A stretch of DNA of 53,844 nucleotides from positions 1 to 53,844 of the forward strand of contig CAKJYW010000022.1 of assembly GCA_918272565.1 (NCBI GenBank), read 5' to 3'. The notes under the pieces are model-generated. The model saw only the letters and a program-made list of their open reading frames with translations, had not been told where the DNA came from and ran no database searches. The first letter of the stretch is position 1, and each line of letters starts with the position of its first letter. Source of the DNA: Bacilli bacterium. Lineage in GTDB: Bacteria > Bacillota_I > Bacilli_A > ML615J-28 > CAG-698. This document shows, in pieces, positions 35,654 to 43,508 of this stretch. The translations under genes and the position numbers were made by a program.

Positions 35654-36513
35654 TCACCTAATTTATTCTTTAAATATTCTAAATGATCATAAAACCATTT
35701 TACATCTTTATGCTTGTTTTGATAATATTCTATTCTTTCTTTACTTATATTTTTATTCTTAGTTTCTAAAACTAAGATGTTTCTTAACATCTTAAGATGC
35801 CCTATCCAGTTATAAGTCTTGTCTAAAGCAAACGCCTTGTAATCATCAATTTGTTCTAAAATCTCTAAATTAAGCTTTGATTTATCGTCAAAAGGAATAT
35901 CTCTATCGCTTTTGTTATAAGGACATGCATCTTGACAAGCATCGCATCCATAATATAATACCATATTATCGTATAATTTAAAGTCTTTTGATGCACTTTG
36001 CGTCAAAAAAGATAGACACTTGTTCTTATCATATCCATTATCTAGGGCATGATTAGGGCAACTCTTAATACATTTATTGCAATTTAGACACAAGTCTTCT
36101 TTTATTTCTTTATTATAATTAAACACCTCATCAGTAACAATGGTACCAATATTAAAAAAAGTACCAAATCTTTTAGAAATAAGTAATTGATTCTTGCCAA
36201 CTGACCCCATCCCTGCTAGGTATGATGCTACCTTTTCATTGATGAAATTAACATCAACTAAAACTTCGTACTTTTTTAAAGCCATTTTCTTTGCTTCTTC
36301 TTCTAAAAACTCTTTAATTACTTTGTGATAGTCAGTAGAATAAGCAAATTTAGCAGGTAAATAATTATCATAATAAGTAACATTAGAATAAGGGATATGA
36401 TAAATTATAATACTTTTCACCCATGAATATTTCTCTTTGTATTTATCTAAGACATTAATTTCCGCTAGATAATCACTAAAAGATATTATTCCTCTTTCAA
36501 AATCTTTTATCAT
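35650..36513 (-). CDS. queG: Epoxyqueuosine reductase-like iron-sulfur protein, short form
   Basis: 287 residues, shorter than usual QueG (~350-390), which carries a C-terminal HEAT-like region. Two 4Fe-4S sites are visible: CLNCNKCIKSCP and CDACQDACPYNK. The N-terminal cobalamin-binding part has GMGSVGKNQLLIS. The enzyme makes queuosine from epoxyqueuosine in tRNA. The missing tail suggests a compact form. It starts the trmL-thyA-folA-plsC group, with a GGGAGGG ribosome site. Confidence 0.88.
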   Translation of the reverse strand: MIKDFERGIISFSDYLAEINVLDKYKEKYSWVKSIIIYHIPYSNVTYYDNYLPAKFAYSTDYHKVIKEFLEEEAKKMALKKYEVLVDVNFINEKVASYLAGMGSVGKNQLLISKRFGTFFNIGTIVTDEVFNYNKEIKEDLCLNCNKCIKSCPNHALDNGYDKNKCLSFLTQSASKDFKLYDNMVLYYGCDACQDACPYNKSDRDIPFDDKSKLNLEILEQIDDYKAFALDKTYNWIGHLKMLRNILVLETKNKNISKERIEYYQNKHKDVKWFYDHLEYLKNKLGE

Positions 36514-36534
36514 AGTCCCTCCCTTTATAAAATA

Positions 36535-36554
36535 ATGAGCAATAAATTGCTCAT
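36535..36554 (-). terminator. Hairpin after sir2 (weak terminator)
   Basis: ATGAGCAAT / ATTGCTCAT, a 9-bp perfect stem with a 2-nt arithmetic centre (AA), followed on the minus strand by a T-rich but broken run. It starts just after the sir2 stop. Confidence 0.5.
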
Positions 36555-36557
36555 ATT

Positions 36558-37274
36558 TTATAACAATTCTTTAAAAACGTTGCCTAAAGAATCTTGTATA
36601 ACTAATTCAGCATAATTATCGTAACTAGTTACGTCACGATTAATAATAATTAAATGTTTGCCATTAAAATATTGAACTAATCCAGCTGCAGGGTAAACTG
36701 TTAGGCTTGTTCCTCCTATTATTAAGGTATCACATTTAGAAATATAATATAAACTCTTTTCTAAAACATTGCTATCAAGAGCTTCTTCATATAAAACAAC
36801 ATCTGGCTTAATAACTCCACCACAGTCGCATCTTGGTACACCACTTGTTTCTAATATCTTATCAAGACCAAAGAATTTATGACATTTCATGCAATAATTT
36901 CTTAAAACACTACCATGAAGCTCTAAAACATTAACGCTTCCCGCTTTTTGGTGTAGTCCATCGATGTTTTGAGTGATAACGGCTTTTAATTTACCTTCCT
37001 TTTCTAACTTAGCAAGTGCTAAATGCGTAGTATTAGGCAAAGCATCAGGATAAAGCATCTTAGAACGATAAAAATCATAAAAAAGTTCAGTATTTTCTAA
37101 AAAGAAATGATGAGACAAAATCTCTTCAGGTGGAACTTTCGCTTTCTCTTTATATAGCCCATCGCTACTACGAAAGTCAGGAATCTTACTTTCAGTAGAT
37201 ACTCCAGCCCCACCAAAGAACACGATGTTATTAGATTCCCTGATTATCTTTTTGAATTGTTCTATTTTGTTCAT
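36558..37274 (-). CDS. Sir2-family NAD-dependent protein deacylase
   Basis: 238 residues from ATG 37274, with TTGAGG about 8 nt upstream; a longer frame starting at TTG 37286 is unlikely. Motifs: FFGGAGVSTESKIPDFRS (GAGxS, PDFRS), TQNIDGLHQKAG, LHGSV, zinc ligands CMKCHKFF and CDCGG, and IGGTSLTVYPAA. It removes acyl groups from lysine using NAD in the cytosol. The gene overlaps the upstream racemase-like gene by 44 nt, a larger overlap than others here. Zinc ligands C-x2-C ... C-x-C are present. Confidence 0.92.
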   Translation of the reverse strand: MNKIEQFKKIIRESNNIVFFGGAGVSTESKIPDFRSSDGLYKEKAKVPPEEILSHHFFLENTELFYDFYRSKMLYPDALPNTTHLALAKLEKEGKLKAVITQNIDGLHQKAGSVNVLELHGSVLRNYCMKCHKFFGLDKILETSGVPRCDCGGVIKPDVVLYEEALDSNVLEKSLYYISKCDTLIIGGTSLTVYPAAGLVQYFNGKHLIIINRDVTSYDNYAELVIQDSLGNVFKELL

Positions 37275-38049
37275 TTTCGGCCTCAATTAAATCCTTTACA
37301 TTCATATATTTGTATTTAAGCTTAAACCATGGCGCCATTTTAACAAATTCTTCTTTTTCGATTGTTGAAAGGACAAGAAGTTTTCCTTGACCTTTTTTAT
37401 AGAACTCAATCTCTAGTTTTCCTAAGTTACTAGCTATAATGTCACTTACTTTAATGAAATCTTTAACCTTAAGAAATTCTAATATTTCAACTCTAACAAG
37501 CTCAATCCAAGGAGTAGTGTAGATAAAAACATCAAAATCTCTATTTTGGAATTGCTTAAAGATGTCGCTTGAAGCATTAAATGCTTTCATCGTCTTAATC
37601 TTATTGTTTTCAATAATGTTATCTAACTTGTTACTAGAAGCACTACTTAAGTGACCATATTTAATGTTCTTCTGGTAAAGATTAGCTTTTAAGATGTAAT
37701 CTTTAGTACAAAGGATCATATTCTTGTTTTCATAATTAAGATTAACATAATCAATAATTGACTGAACCAAGGAAATAACAGGAATATCTAATGATTCTAG
37801 GTATTCACTGCCATATTCAATTATCGTATCACTAACGATAATCAAGGCTTTTATCCCTAGAGATAATAGATATTCAACGTTTTTCTTAATGTATTTTAAT
37901 ATTATTTGGTGCTCTTTACCTTCATATGGAAGATTCTTTATATCGTTTAGATAAATGAAATCTTCATAAGGAAATTCTTGTTTTAGTGAATATAAAACAT
38001 TCATTCCTCCAAAATCAACGTCAATCACACCAATTGGAATTTTCTTCAT
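37231..38049 (-). CDS. Glutamate-racemase-like protein lacking both catalytic cysteines
   Basis: 272 residues, alignable by eye with MurI at 39300-40094: GVIDVDFGGMNVLY matches GVFDSGIGGITTLD, YLNDIKNLPYEGK matches YVGDTLNCPYGTR. The two catalytic Cys are lost: C74 of MurI is S73 here (IVSDTI), and C185 of GCTHF is T178 (IYTTPW), with the adjacent His replaced by Pro. The fold and Asp10 are kept. A racemase reaction is therefore unlikely; it may bind a ligand, regulate MurI, or do another reaction. It has its own strong promoter and overlaps sir2. Confidence 0.85.
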   Translation of the reverse strand: MKKIPIGVIDVDFGGMNVLYSLKQEFPYEDFIYLNDIKNLPYEGKEHQIILKYIKKNVEYLLSLGIKALIIVSDTIIEYGSEYLESLDIPVISLVQSIIDYVNLNYENKNMILCTKDYILKANLYQKNIKYGHLSSASSNKLDNIIENNKIKTMKAFNASSDIFKQFQNRDFDVFIYTTPWIELVRVEILEFLKVKDFIKVSDIIASNLGKLEIEFYKKGQGKLLVLSTIEKEEFVKMAPWFKLKYKYMNVKDLIEAENEQNRTIQKDNQGI

Positions 38050-38072
38050 CTTATTACCTTCTTTATAACATT

Positions 38073-38101
38073 ATTTTATCATACAAGGCCTTTTATTTCA
38101 A
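38073..38101 (-). promoter_or_regulatory. Promoter of the racemase-like gene
   Basis: Minus-strand -35 TTGAAA (38101-38096), 17-bp spacer and -10 TAAAAT (38078-38073), with an extended TGA before the -10. Confidence 0.7.
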
Positions 38102-38112
38102 ATGCTCTAACT

Positions 38113-38140
38113 AAAAAAGAAGCAAAATCAATTTGCTTCT
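38113..38140 (-). terminator. Terminator overlapping the isomerase-like stop codon
   Basis: Minus-strand stem AGAAGCAAA / TTTGCTTCT (38140-38132, 38126-38118) with a 5-nt loop is followed by six T. One arm contains the last codons of the isomerase-like gene. Confidence 0.85.
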
Positions 38141-39291
38141 TTTTCTAATATCTCGATTAATTCATCTTTATGTTTACCATAAAATACAATGTGGTGGTTG
38201 CCACATGGTTTTTTTAGTAAAGATGAAATATCGTCGCGAAATTCTACTTCTATTTGACTTCTACATAATGATGCTTCGTTTAAATTCCTTATAATTCTAC
38301 CTTCAGCTATAAAATAATCATGTAGATTAGATGATAACCTAAAGATAGTTACATCCTCTTCTTTTAATTCTCCCTTTATAGCAACTCCTATTCCACTTTC
38401 AAAATGGGTATCAAATTTATAAGACGTTACCATGTCAAGTGGTAAAGTGCAGTGGCATAAAACCATTTTTTTATTCTTAACATCAATTCGAGCAGGATTT
38501 GCTTGAAAACTAGATTGATTAAAATGCTTCTTTACTAGATACATCGAAATCATAGAGGCGATGTCACCTTCGCATGTAGCGATGAAGCCTTCTTCATTTA
38601 GAAGTGCTAAAGCCAAGCAGCTAGTTGTTTTAATAGATGTCAGTAAGTCAAAGCAGCGAATAGTGAGCCCCACTAAATCATATTTTTTGATTATCTCTTT
38701 TAAAGCGTAATACATCTTATTAGCTTTCTTTAATTCTGCTTTATCAAATTGTTCTTTAAAAGATATTTTGCTACCATCTAATTTATTATAGATATCAAGT
38801 ACTTCATCTAAACTTATATCAACAAGCTCAATACCAAATTTATCGATAGTTTTTACACTTGGAATTGAAGAGATTAGCCAATCAGATGGAGCGCCAATTA
38901 CTCCTAATCTTTCTAGTTCTTTATTTTTTGCATTTAATAGTTCTTTAATTCTACTAGCAATGTAAAAAGCATCTCCATGTAAAACTTCACCACTTAAATT
39001 ATTTAAGTTAAGGTAAGTTAATATTTCTAATGAGGCAGCAAGGCTATTATTTGTGCCACTTGTAAGTAAGTAATAAGGTGGCTTTAATTTATTAATATTA
39101 TCTAAAAAGATGCCTTCACTACCACCACTAGCGATAAAGATAAGTTTAAGATCGCAATCGTAATCATCTAACTTGCTTAGAGTAATCTTTTCACCTAATT
39201 CTTTTTCGATTTTTTCGATAAATTCTTTGTTTTCTAAAGTAAATGTAGCTGACTCATGAAGAAGAGAGCAAAGTAGGGATATTTTAATCAT
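38128..39291 (-). CDS. L-fucose/L-arabinose-isomerase-family protein
   Basis: 387 residues, shorter than FucI (~590). The C-terminal half carries the family signature: GLTIRCFDLL, ATCEGDIASM (metal-ligand Glu/Asp), LCHCTLP, THFESGIG, LCRSQIEVEF and CGNHHIVFYG. The N-terminal half has alpha/beta Rossmann-like segments (LKLIFIASGGSEG, YYLLTSGTNNS). It is likely a metal-dependent ketol isomerase or a relative in the cytosol, with unknown sugar. It sits 8 nt after murI, and the racemase-like gene follows its terminator. There are no sugar kinase or aldolase genes beside it. Confidence 0.75.
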   Translation of the reverse strand: MIKISLLCSLLHESATFTLENKEFIEKIEKELGEKITLSKLDDYDCDLKLIFIASGGSEGIFLDNINKLKPPYYLLTSGTNNSLAASLEILTYLNLNNLSGEVLHGDAFYIASRIKELLNAKNKELERLGVIGAPSDWLISSIPSVKTIDKFGIELVDISLDEVLDIYNKLDGSKISFKEQFDKAELKKANKMYYALKEIIKKYDLVGLTIRCFDLLTSIKTTSCLALALLNEEGFIATCEGDIASMISMYLVKKHFNQSSFQANPARIDVKNKKMVLCHCTLPLDMVTSYKFDTHFESGIGVAIKGELKEEDVTIFRLSSNLHDYFIAEGRIIRNLNEASLCRSQIEVEFRDDISSLLKKPCGNHHIVFYGKHKDELIEILEKEAN

Positions 39292-39299
39292 ATTAATTC

Positions 39300-40094
39300 C
39301 TATAAATGTATTTTTTTAGTTTCTTCGTGTTCTTTAGTGAACCACTTAATTTGACTATCAACGTATTCAGGATCACCTGTAGTGTAGATTGTGATCTTTC
39401 CTTTTTCTTTTTTATCGTTAAGTAAATCTTTTTTCTTTAATACTTTCTTTAGTTCTTCTCCTGTAGGGATTCCACATTCAACTAAAGTAGCATTAGGGAT
39501 ATTTGCTTTAATCTCTTTTTCTAAAAGACCAAAATGTGTGCACCCACAAACTACTAAATCGATATTTTTGTCTTTTAAATCACCTATTTTTTCTGTAACT
39601 TTTTCCAGTGCATAGTCTGTTCCCATTAGTCCTTCTTCACAAATAGGAACAAATTCACTAGCTTTAACGTAGTATCTCTTACCTTTTTTAAATAGACGCT
39701 TTTCAATTCGATTTTGGTATTTATTAGAAGCAATTGTAGCATTTGTAGCAAGAATTAGGATATTTTTATTCTTGCTTAGCTTATAAGCATAATCAGCTGT
39801 AGGGTTAATCACTCCAATAATAGGAATATTAGTTAATTTCTTTAAATGGCTAGAATTTGCGGTTGCGGTATTACAAGCAATAACAATCGCTTTAACATCT
39901 CTTTTAATTAAGAAGTTTGCTACATTAGTAACTAATGCTTCAATTTCTTCTTTTGGTCTAGTTCCATAAGGACAATTTAGGGTATCCCCAACATAAATAT
40001 AGTCTTCATTAGGCAAAATATCATAAATCTTATCTAGTGTTGTTATTCCACCAATCCCAGAATCAAAAACACCAATTGCTCTTTTATCACTCAT
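39300..40094 (-). CDS. murI: Glutamate racemase
   Basis: 264 residues. Motifs: IGVFDSGIGGITTL with Asp11, VGDTLNCPYGTR, IACNTATANS with catalytic Cys74, and VVCGCTHFGLL with catalytic Cys185 and His187. It supplies D-glutamate for peptidoglycan, which indicates that the host has a wall. It has a good promoter and an AAGGAG ribosome site; the isomerase-like gene follows 8 nt later. All catalytic residues are intact, in contrast to the paralogue at 37231-38049. Confidence 0.96.
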   Translation of the reverse strand: MSDKRAIGVFDSGIGGITTLDKIYDILPNEDYIYVGDTLNCPYGTRPKEEIEALVTNVANFLIKRDVKAIVIACNTATANSSHLKKLTNIPIIGVINPTADYAYKLSKNKNILILATNATIASNKYQNRIEKRLFKKGKRYYVKASEFVPICEEGLMGTDYALEKVTEKIGDLKDKNIDLVVCGCTHFGLLEKEIKANIPNATLVECGIPTGEELKKVLKKKDLLNDKKEKGKITIYTTGDPEYVDSQIKWFTKEHEETKKIHL

Positions 40095-40126
40095 TTTTTT
40101 AAATCTCCTTACATTTTTATATACTT

Positions 40127-40155
40127 ATTATACTATTTTTTTCCTCTTCCCTCAA
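40127..40155 (-). promoter_or_regulatory. murI promoter
   Basis: Minus-strand -35 TTGAGG (40155-40150), 17-bp spacer and -10 TATAAT (40132-40127). Confidence 0.7.
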
Positions 40156-40189
40156 GAAAAAAGGTTGCAAGTATTAAACTATGCAACCT
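40156..40189 (-). terminator. Terminator after the metallophosphoesterase gene
   Basis: Minus-strand stem AGGTTGCA / TGCAACCT (40189-40182, 40169-40162) with a 12-nt loop and a T-rich run. It abuts the murI promoter. Confidence 0.8.
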
Positions 40190-40195
40190 ATTATT

Positions 40196-42451
40196 TTAAT
40201 GTCTCTTTTTAATAAATAAAGCTAAACCTAAAATAGAAACTAGATACCAAACCATTTGAATAGCCCCACTTCCACAACCTTTCTTTGTAGGTTCTGGACT
40301 AATTGGTTCATCTGGTGTAGTTGGTGTATCTGGAGTAGTTGGTGTATCAGGTGTAGTTGGTTCATCTGGAGTAGTTGGTGTATCAGGCGTAGTTGGCTCA
40401 TCTGGAGTAGTTGGTGTGTCACTTTCAACCTTTTTAACTACAACTTTAACTTCTTTAGTTTCACCACTTTCTTTTAAAGTGATTGTTATAACTGCTTCTC
40501 CTTCTTTAATAGCACTAACTTTGCCACTTCCATCTACCTTAGCAATATTAGCATCGCTTGATGCAAATATAATTGTTGCTTGAGGTGTAGCAGTGTAATT
40601 AATATTAGCACTCTCTCCTTCATTAAGTTCTATTTTTTCATCACTTACAATAAGTTCATATTTTGTTTCTTCTTTACCATAAGTGAATGTGGCTACCAAG
40701 TGCTCAGCTCCACTATCATCAAGTGCCTTAAATTCGATTACATTTTCTCCATCAGTTAATAGACTCTTATTTACTCTAACATATTTAGATGATGATGCAA
40801 CGTTTTCAGCTAATACACCATTAGCATAAACATTTAAGCTCTTTGCAGCTGGTTTTAGATTATTAGTAAACTTAAATGTCGCTTTTTCACTTCCATCTGT
40901 CATTACTATATCATCAAGTGTACCAAATGAAATCTTTGTTGAAAAGTTAACTAAAGTTTCTTCTGTAGTTCCATCTTTGAAACTAACAACAACCTTAACT
41001 TGATAATCTTTGTCTTTAGTAAGTTTTTTAATAGTATAAGTGTTATATAAATCACTATCAGCCCATTGATCAAGTAAAAGTTTATCTCCATCATAAACTT
41101 TAACAGTATTTACCATACCATAGCCACTCTTATCAACTGTTAAGAAAGCCTCAGTATAATCATTATCGTTAGCTTCTATCTTTAATTTCTTCATAAAATC
41201 ATCTTTATCGATAGATGAAGCATAATTAGAACTTCTCTTTTGATTGATTACAAATTGTCCATAATATGTTCTATTTGAAGAATATTGTTTAACAACAATT
41301 GATGTATCAGTGATATTAAGTAGAGCGCTAACAGGAAGTGTATCAGTTGTATAAGTGTCAGCTAATTCTAAGTAATATGTTCCTCTTCCATCAACTGTTG
41401 ATTTCTTTCCATTATAATAATTCTCTGTCAATTTGTAACTATGATCATGACCAGCAAGACACAAATCAACACCTAAATCTTCCATTAATGGTCTCATATA
41501 ACTAGTCATTAGATTAGAGTCACTACTACCACCATAAACTGGAAAATGGAACATTGAAATAACAAATTGATATTGATTATGCTCTAATACATCTTTCATC
41601 CATAAATAGTGCTTTTGATAATTTGCTTCACTCTTTATGATATTGTTCCAAACAAAAATAATAGTGTTATTCCATTTAAACCAAAATGATTCGTTCTCTC
41701 TTCCTTCAGGAGCATTCTTAGGATTGTTATACATTGCACTATAGAATCTCGCATCACCTGGTAAATTACCATTATTTCCATCTAGATATTCATGATTACC
41801 AATTGTGAAAGCAATAGGAACATCATAAAAATACTTACTATCCATTAAATATGTCCAAGTATTATAATTACCACCAGTGTTAGTCATATCACCTCCACCG
41901 AGCATTAAATCTGGTAATCTTCCGTATTCACTTTCAGCAAAATAATAAAGATCTTCTAAGTGATTGTGCCAAATGGTTCTTGGACTACCTGAAGAGTATT
42001 GTTGAGGGTCAGCAACATAAGCAAGTAAAGTGCTTGTTCCGCCACTTGTTTTAAAACTTCTTGTTTCTGTGAAATTATTTCCTTCGCCAATCTTATAAAT
42101 ATATTTAGTATCAGCTTCTAGATTTGGCATCTCAGCTTGGCAACGATATTTACCATCGTATCCTACAGCTGCCCAGTCGCTACTATGCTCACCAAAATAT
42201 GCCGCAACACACTCACCGCTTACTTTGGCATTACTAAAACTAGTATCATCACTAGTTGTGTAATATAATTTCACATTTGAATAGTCAGAATACCAGTTAG
42301 CTCTAAATTCATTTGAAGAATCTTCGCCTGGAGTAACCATTATAACTGATGCAATAGTTCCATCAGCATTAACCTTAATACCAGGAATTAAAGCACATAA
42401 AATAAACACCAAAAACAATAACACGAATAATGATTTTCTTACTACTTTCAT
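40196..42451 (-). CDS. Secreted purple-acid-phosphatase-like metallophosphoesterase with C-terminal sorting tail
   Basis: 751 residues from ATG 42451, because GGAGGG lies directly before it; the longer ATG at 42463 contains that ribosome site. It has a signal peptide (~1-30), an FN3-like purple acid phosphatase N-domain (~35-135), and a metallophosphoesterase core with ADPQQ, GGGDMTN, IGNHEY, SMFHFPVYG and LAGHDHSYK. Two beta domains follow, then a BIG2-type Ig domain (~585-660). A Pro/Thr/Asp-rich spacer of six PTTPD[ET] repeats leads to KKGCGSGA, a membrane segment and KKRH. The tail has the sorting-signal layout without LPXTG. It probably hydrolyses phosphate esters at the cell surface. 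Confidence 0.9.
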   Translation of the reverse strand: MKVVRKSLFVLLFLVFILCALIPGIKVNADGTIASVIMVTPGEDSSNEFRANWYSDYSNVKLYYTTSDDTSFSNAKVSGECVAAYFGEHSSDWAAVGYDGKYRCQAEMPNLEADTKYIYKIGEGNNFTETRSFKTSGGTSTLLAYVADPQQYSSGSPRTIWHNHLEDLYYFAESEYGRLPDLMLGGGDMTNTGGNYNTWTYLMDSKYFYDVPIAFTIGNHEYLDGNNGNLPGDARFYSAMYNNPKNAPEGRENESFWFKWNNTIIFVWNNIIKSEANYQKHYLWMKDVLEHNQYQFVISMFHFPVYGGSSDSNLMTSYMRPLMEDLGVDLCLAGHDHSYKLTENYYNGKKSTVDGRGTYYLELADTYTTDTLPVSALLNITDTSIVVKQYSSNRTYYGQFVINQKRSSNYASSIDKDDFMKKLKIEANDNDYTEAFLTVDKSGYGMVNTVKVYDGDKLLLDQWADSDLYNTYTIKKLTKDKDYQVKVVVSFKDGTTEETLVNFSTKISFGTLDDIVMTDGSEKATFKFTNNLKPAAKSLNVYANGVLAENVASSSKYVRVNKSLLTDGENVIEFKALDDSGAEHLVATFTYGKEETKYELIVSDEKIELNEGESANINYTATPQATIIFASSDANIAKVDGSGKVSAIKEGEAVITITLKESGETKEVKVVVKKVESDTPTTPDEPTTPDTPTTPDEPTTPDTPTTPDTPTTPDEPISPEPTKKGCGSGAIQMVWYLVSILGLALFIKKRH
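40304..40420 (-). repeat. 18-bp tandem repeats encoding PTTPD[E/T]
   Basis: Six imperfect 18-bp units encode a Pro/Thr/Asp-rich wall-spanning spacer in the metallophosphoesterase gene. The copies are very similar, so copy number may vary between strains. Confidence 0.8.
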
Positions 42452-42512
42452 TTTTCCCTCCATTTATATTAATATTTTATCATACATTTTGCTTTAATAA
42501 AACCCTTAAATA

Positions 42513-42521
42513 TGCTATAAT
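42513..42521 (+). promoter_or_regulatory. psuG promoter (extended -10)
   Basis: TGCTATAAT is a perfect extended -10 (TGnTATAAT). The -35 region is poor. The predicted start leaves a leader of only about a dozen nt, beginning at the ribosome site AGGTGGTG. Confidence 0.6.
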
Positions 42522-42540
42522 CCTATAGGTGGTGAAAAAC

Positions 42541-43449
42541 ATGAATAAATATTTATCAATTAATGAAGAAGTAAAAAAAGCACTTAGCGAAGGAAAGCCA
42601 ATCGTGGCATTAGAATCTACTATCATTAGTCATGGTATGCCTTACCCTGAAAATGTAAAAACAGCCCTAGAATGCCAAAGAATAATTAGAGAAAATGGAG
42701 CCGTTCCTGCTACAATTGCTATTATTAAAGGTATGTTAAAAGTGGGACTGACTGATGAAGAGATCGATTATTTAGGTAAAAGCGGTGTAAATGTCCAAAA
42801 AACATCTACTCGCGATATCCCATATATCGTTAGTCAAAAGCTAGATGGTGCTACAACTGTTTCAGCTACATCATTTATTGCAAGTCTTGCTGGAATAAAA
42901 ATCTTTGCAACAGGTGGTATCGGAGGAGTTCATAGAGGTGCTCAAGAGACATTCGATATTTCAGCTGACTTAGATGAACTATCAAAAACAAAGATGGCTG
43001 TTGTTTGTGCTGGAGCTAAATCAATTTTAGATTTAGGATTAACACTAGAATATTTAGAAACTAAAGCCGTTGATGTTATTGGCTATAATACTGATATTTT
43101 ACCTGCCTTCTACACTTCAAAAAGTGACTTTAAAGTTAATCACAGATTAAATACTCCAACTGAAATTGCAAATTTAATCAAAGCAAAATGGGAAATGGGA
43201 ATGCCTGGTGGTGTTTTAATTACTAATCCAATTCCAACTGAATATGAAATGGATAAAGAAACAATAGATAAAGCAATTAATGAAGCACTAGCAGAAATGG
43301 ATAAACTAGGAATAAAAGGAAATAAAACTACTCCTTATTTACTAGCAAAAATCAAAGAAATCACTAAAGGTGATAGCCTAGAATCAAACATCAAATTAGT
43401 TTATAATAACTGTAAATTAGCTAGTCAAATAGCAAAAGATTTATATTAA
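42541..43449 (+). CDS. psuG: Pseudouridine-5'-phosphate glycosidase
   Basis: 302 residues from ATG 42541, preceded by AGGTGGTG; the GTG at 42529 is inside that ribosome site. Family motifs: ALESTIISHGMPYPEN (split as ESTIISHG and PYPEN), GAVPATIAI, TVSATSFIA, FATGGIGGVHRGA, and KSILDLGLTLEYLET (split as SILDLGLT). It splits pseudouridine 5'-phosphate into uracil and ribose 5-phosphate, a salvage step. No pseudouridine kinase gene (psuK) is adjacent. A terminator follows directly. Confidence 0.95.
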   Translation: MNKYLSINEEVKKALSEGKPIVALESTIISHGMPYPENVKTALECQRIIRENGAVPATIAIIKGMLKVGLTDEEIDYLGKSGVNVQKTSTRDIPYIVSQKLDGATTVSATSFIASLAGIKIFATGGIGGVHRGAQETFDISADLDELSKTKMAVVCAGAKSILDLGLTLEYLETKAVDVIGYNTDILPAFYTSKSDFKVNHRLNTPTEIANLIKAKWEMGMPGGVLITNPIPTEYEMDKETIDKAINEALAEMDKLGIKGNKTTPYLLAKIKEITKGDSLESNIKLVYNNCKLASQIAKDLY

Positions 43450-43454
43450 TAAAA

Positions 43455-43482
43455 AAATCTCCAAAATAAACGGAGATTTTTT
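43455..43482 (+). terminator. Terminator of psuG, fused to tmcAL promoter
   Basis: Stem AAATCTCC / GGAGATTT (43455-43462, 43472-43479) and a T run. The last T's begin the extended -10 of the next gene. Confidence 0.85.
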
Positions 43483-43490
43483 GATATAAT
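43482..43490 (+). promoter_or_regulatory. tmcAL promoter (extended -10)
   Basis: TGATATAAT is an extended -10 directly following the psuG terminator T run. Predicted leader is about 12 nt, including AGGTGG before the ATG at 43509. Confidence 0.6.
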
Positions 43491-43508
43491 AGAATTTAGA
43501 GGTGGATT

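Noticed and set aside
36535-37286. TTG start at 37286 for sir2
   Set aside because: ATG 37274 has a good ribosome site 8 nt upstream; TTG would need none and adds no conserved residues.
40256-40477. Plus-strand frame rich in Trp, Ser and Cys opposite the metallophosphoesterase gene
   Set aside because: It is the antisense of the PTTPD repeats; its odd composition comes from the repeats, not from coding.
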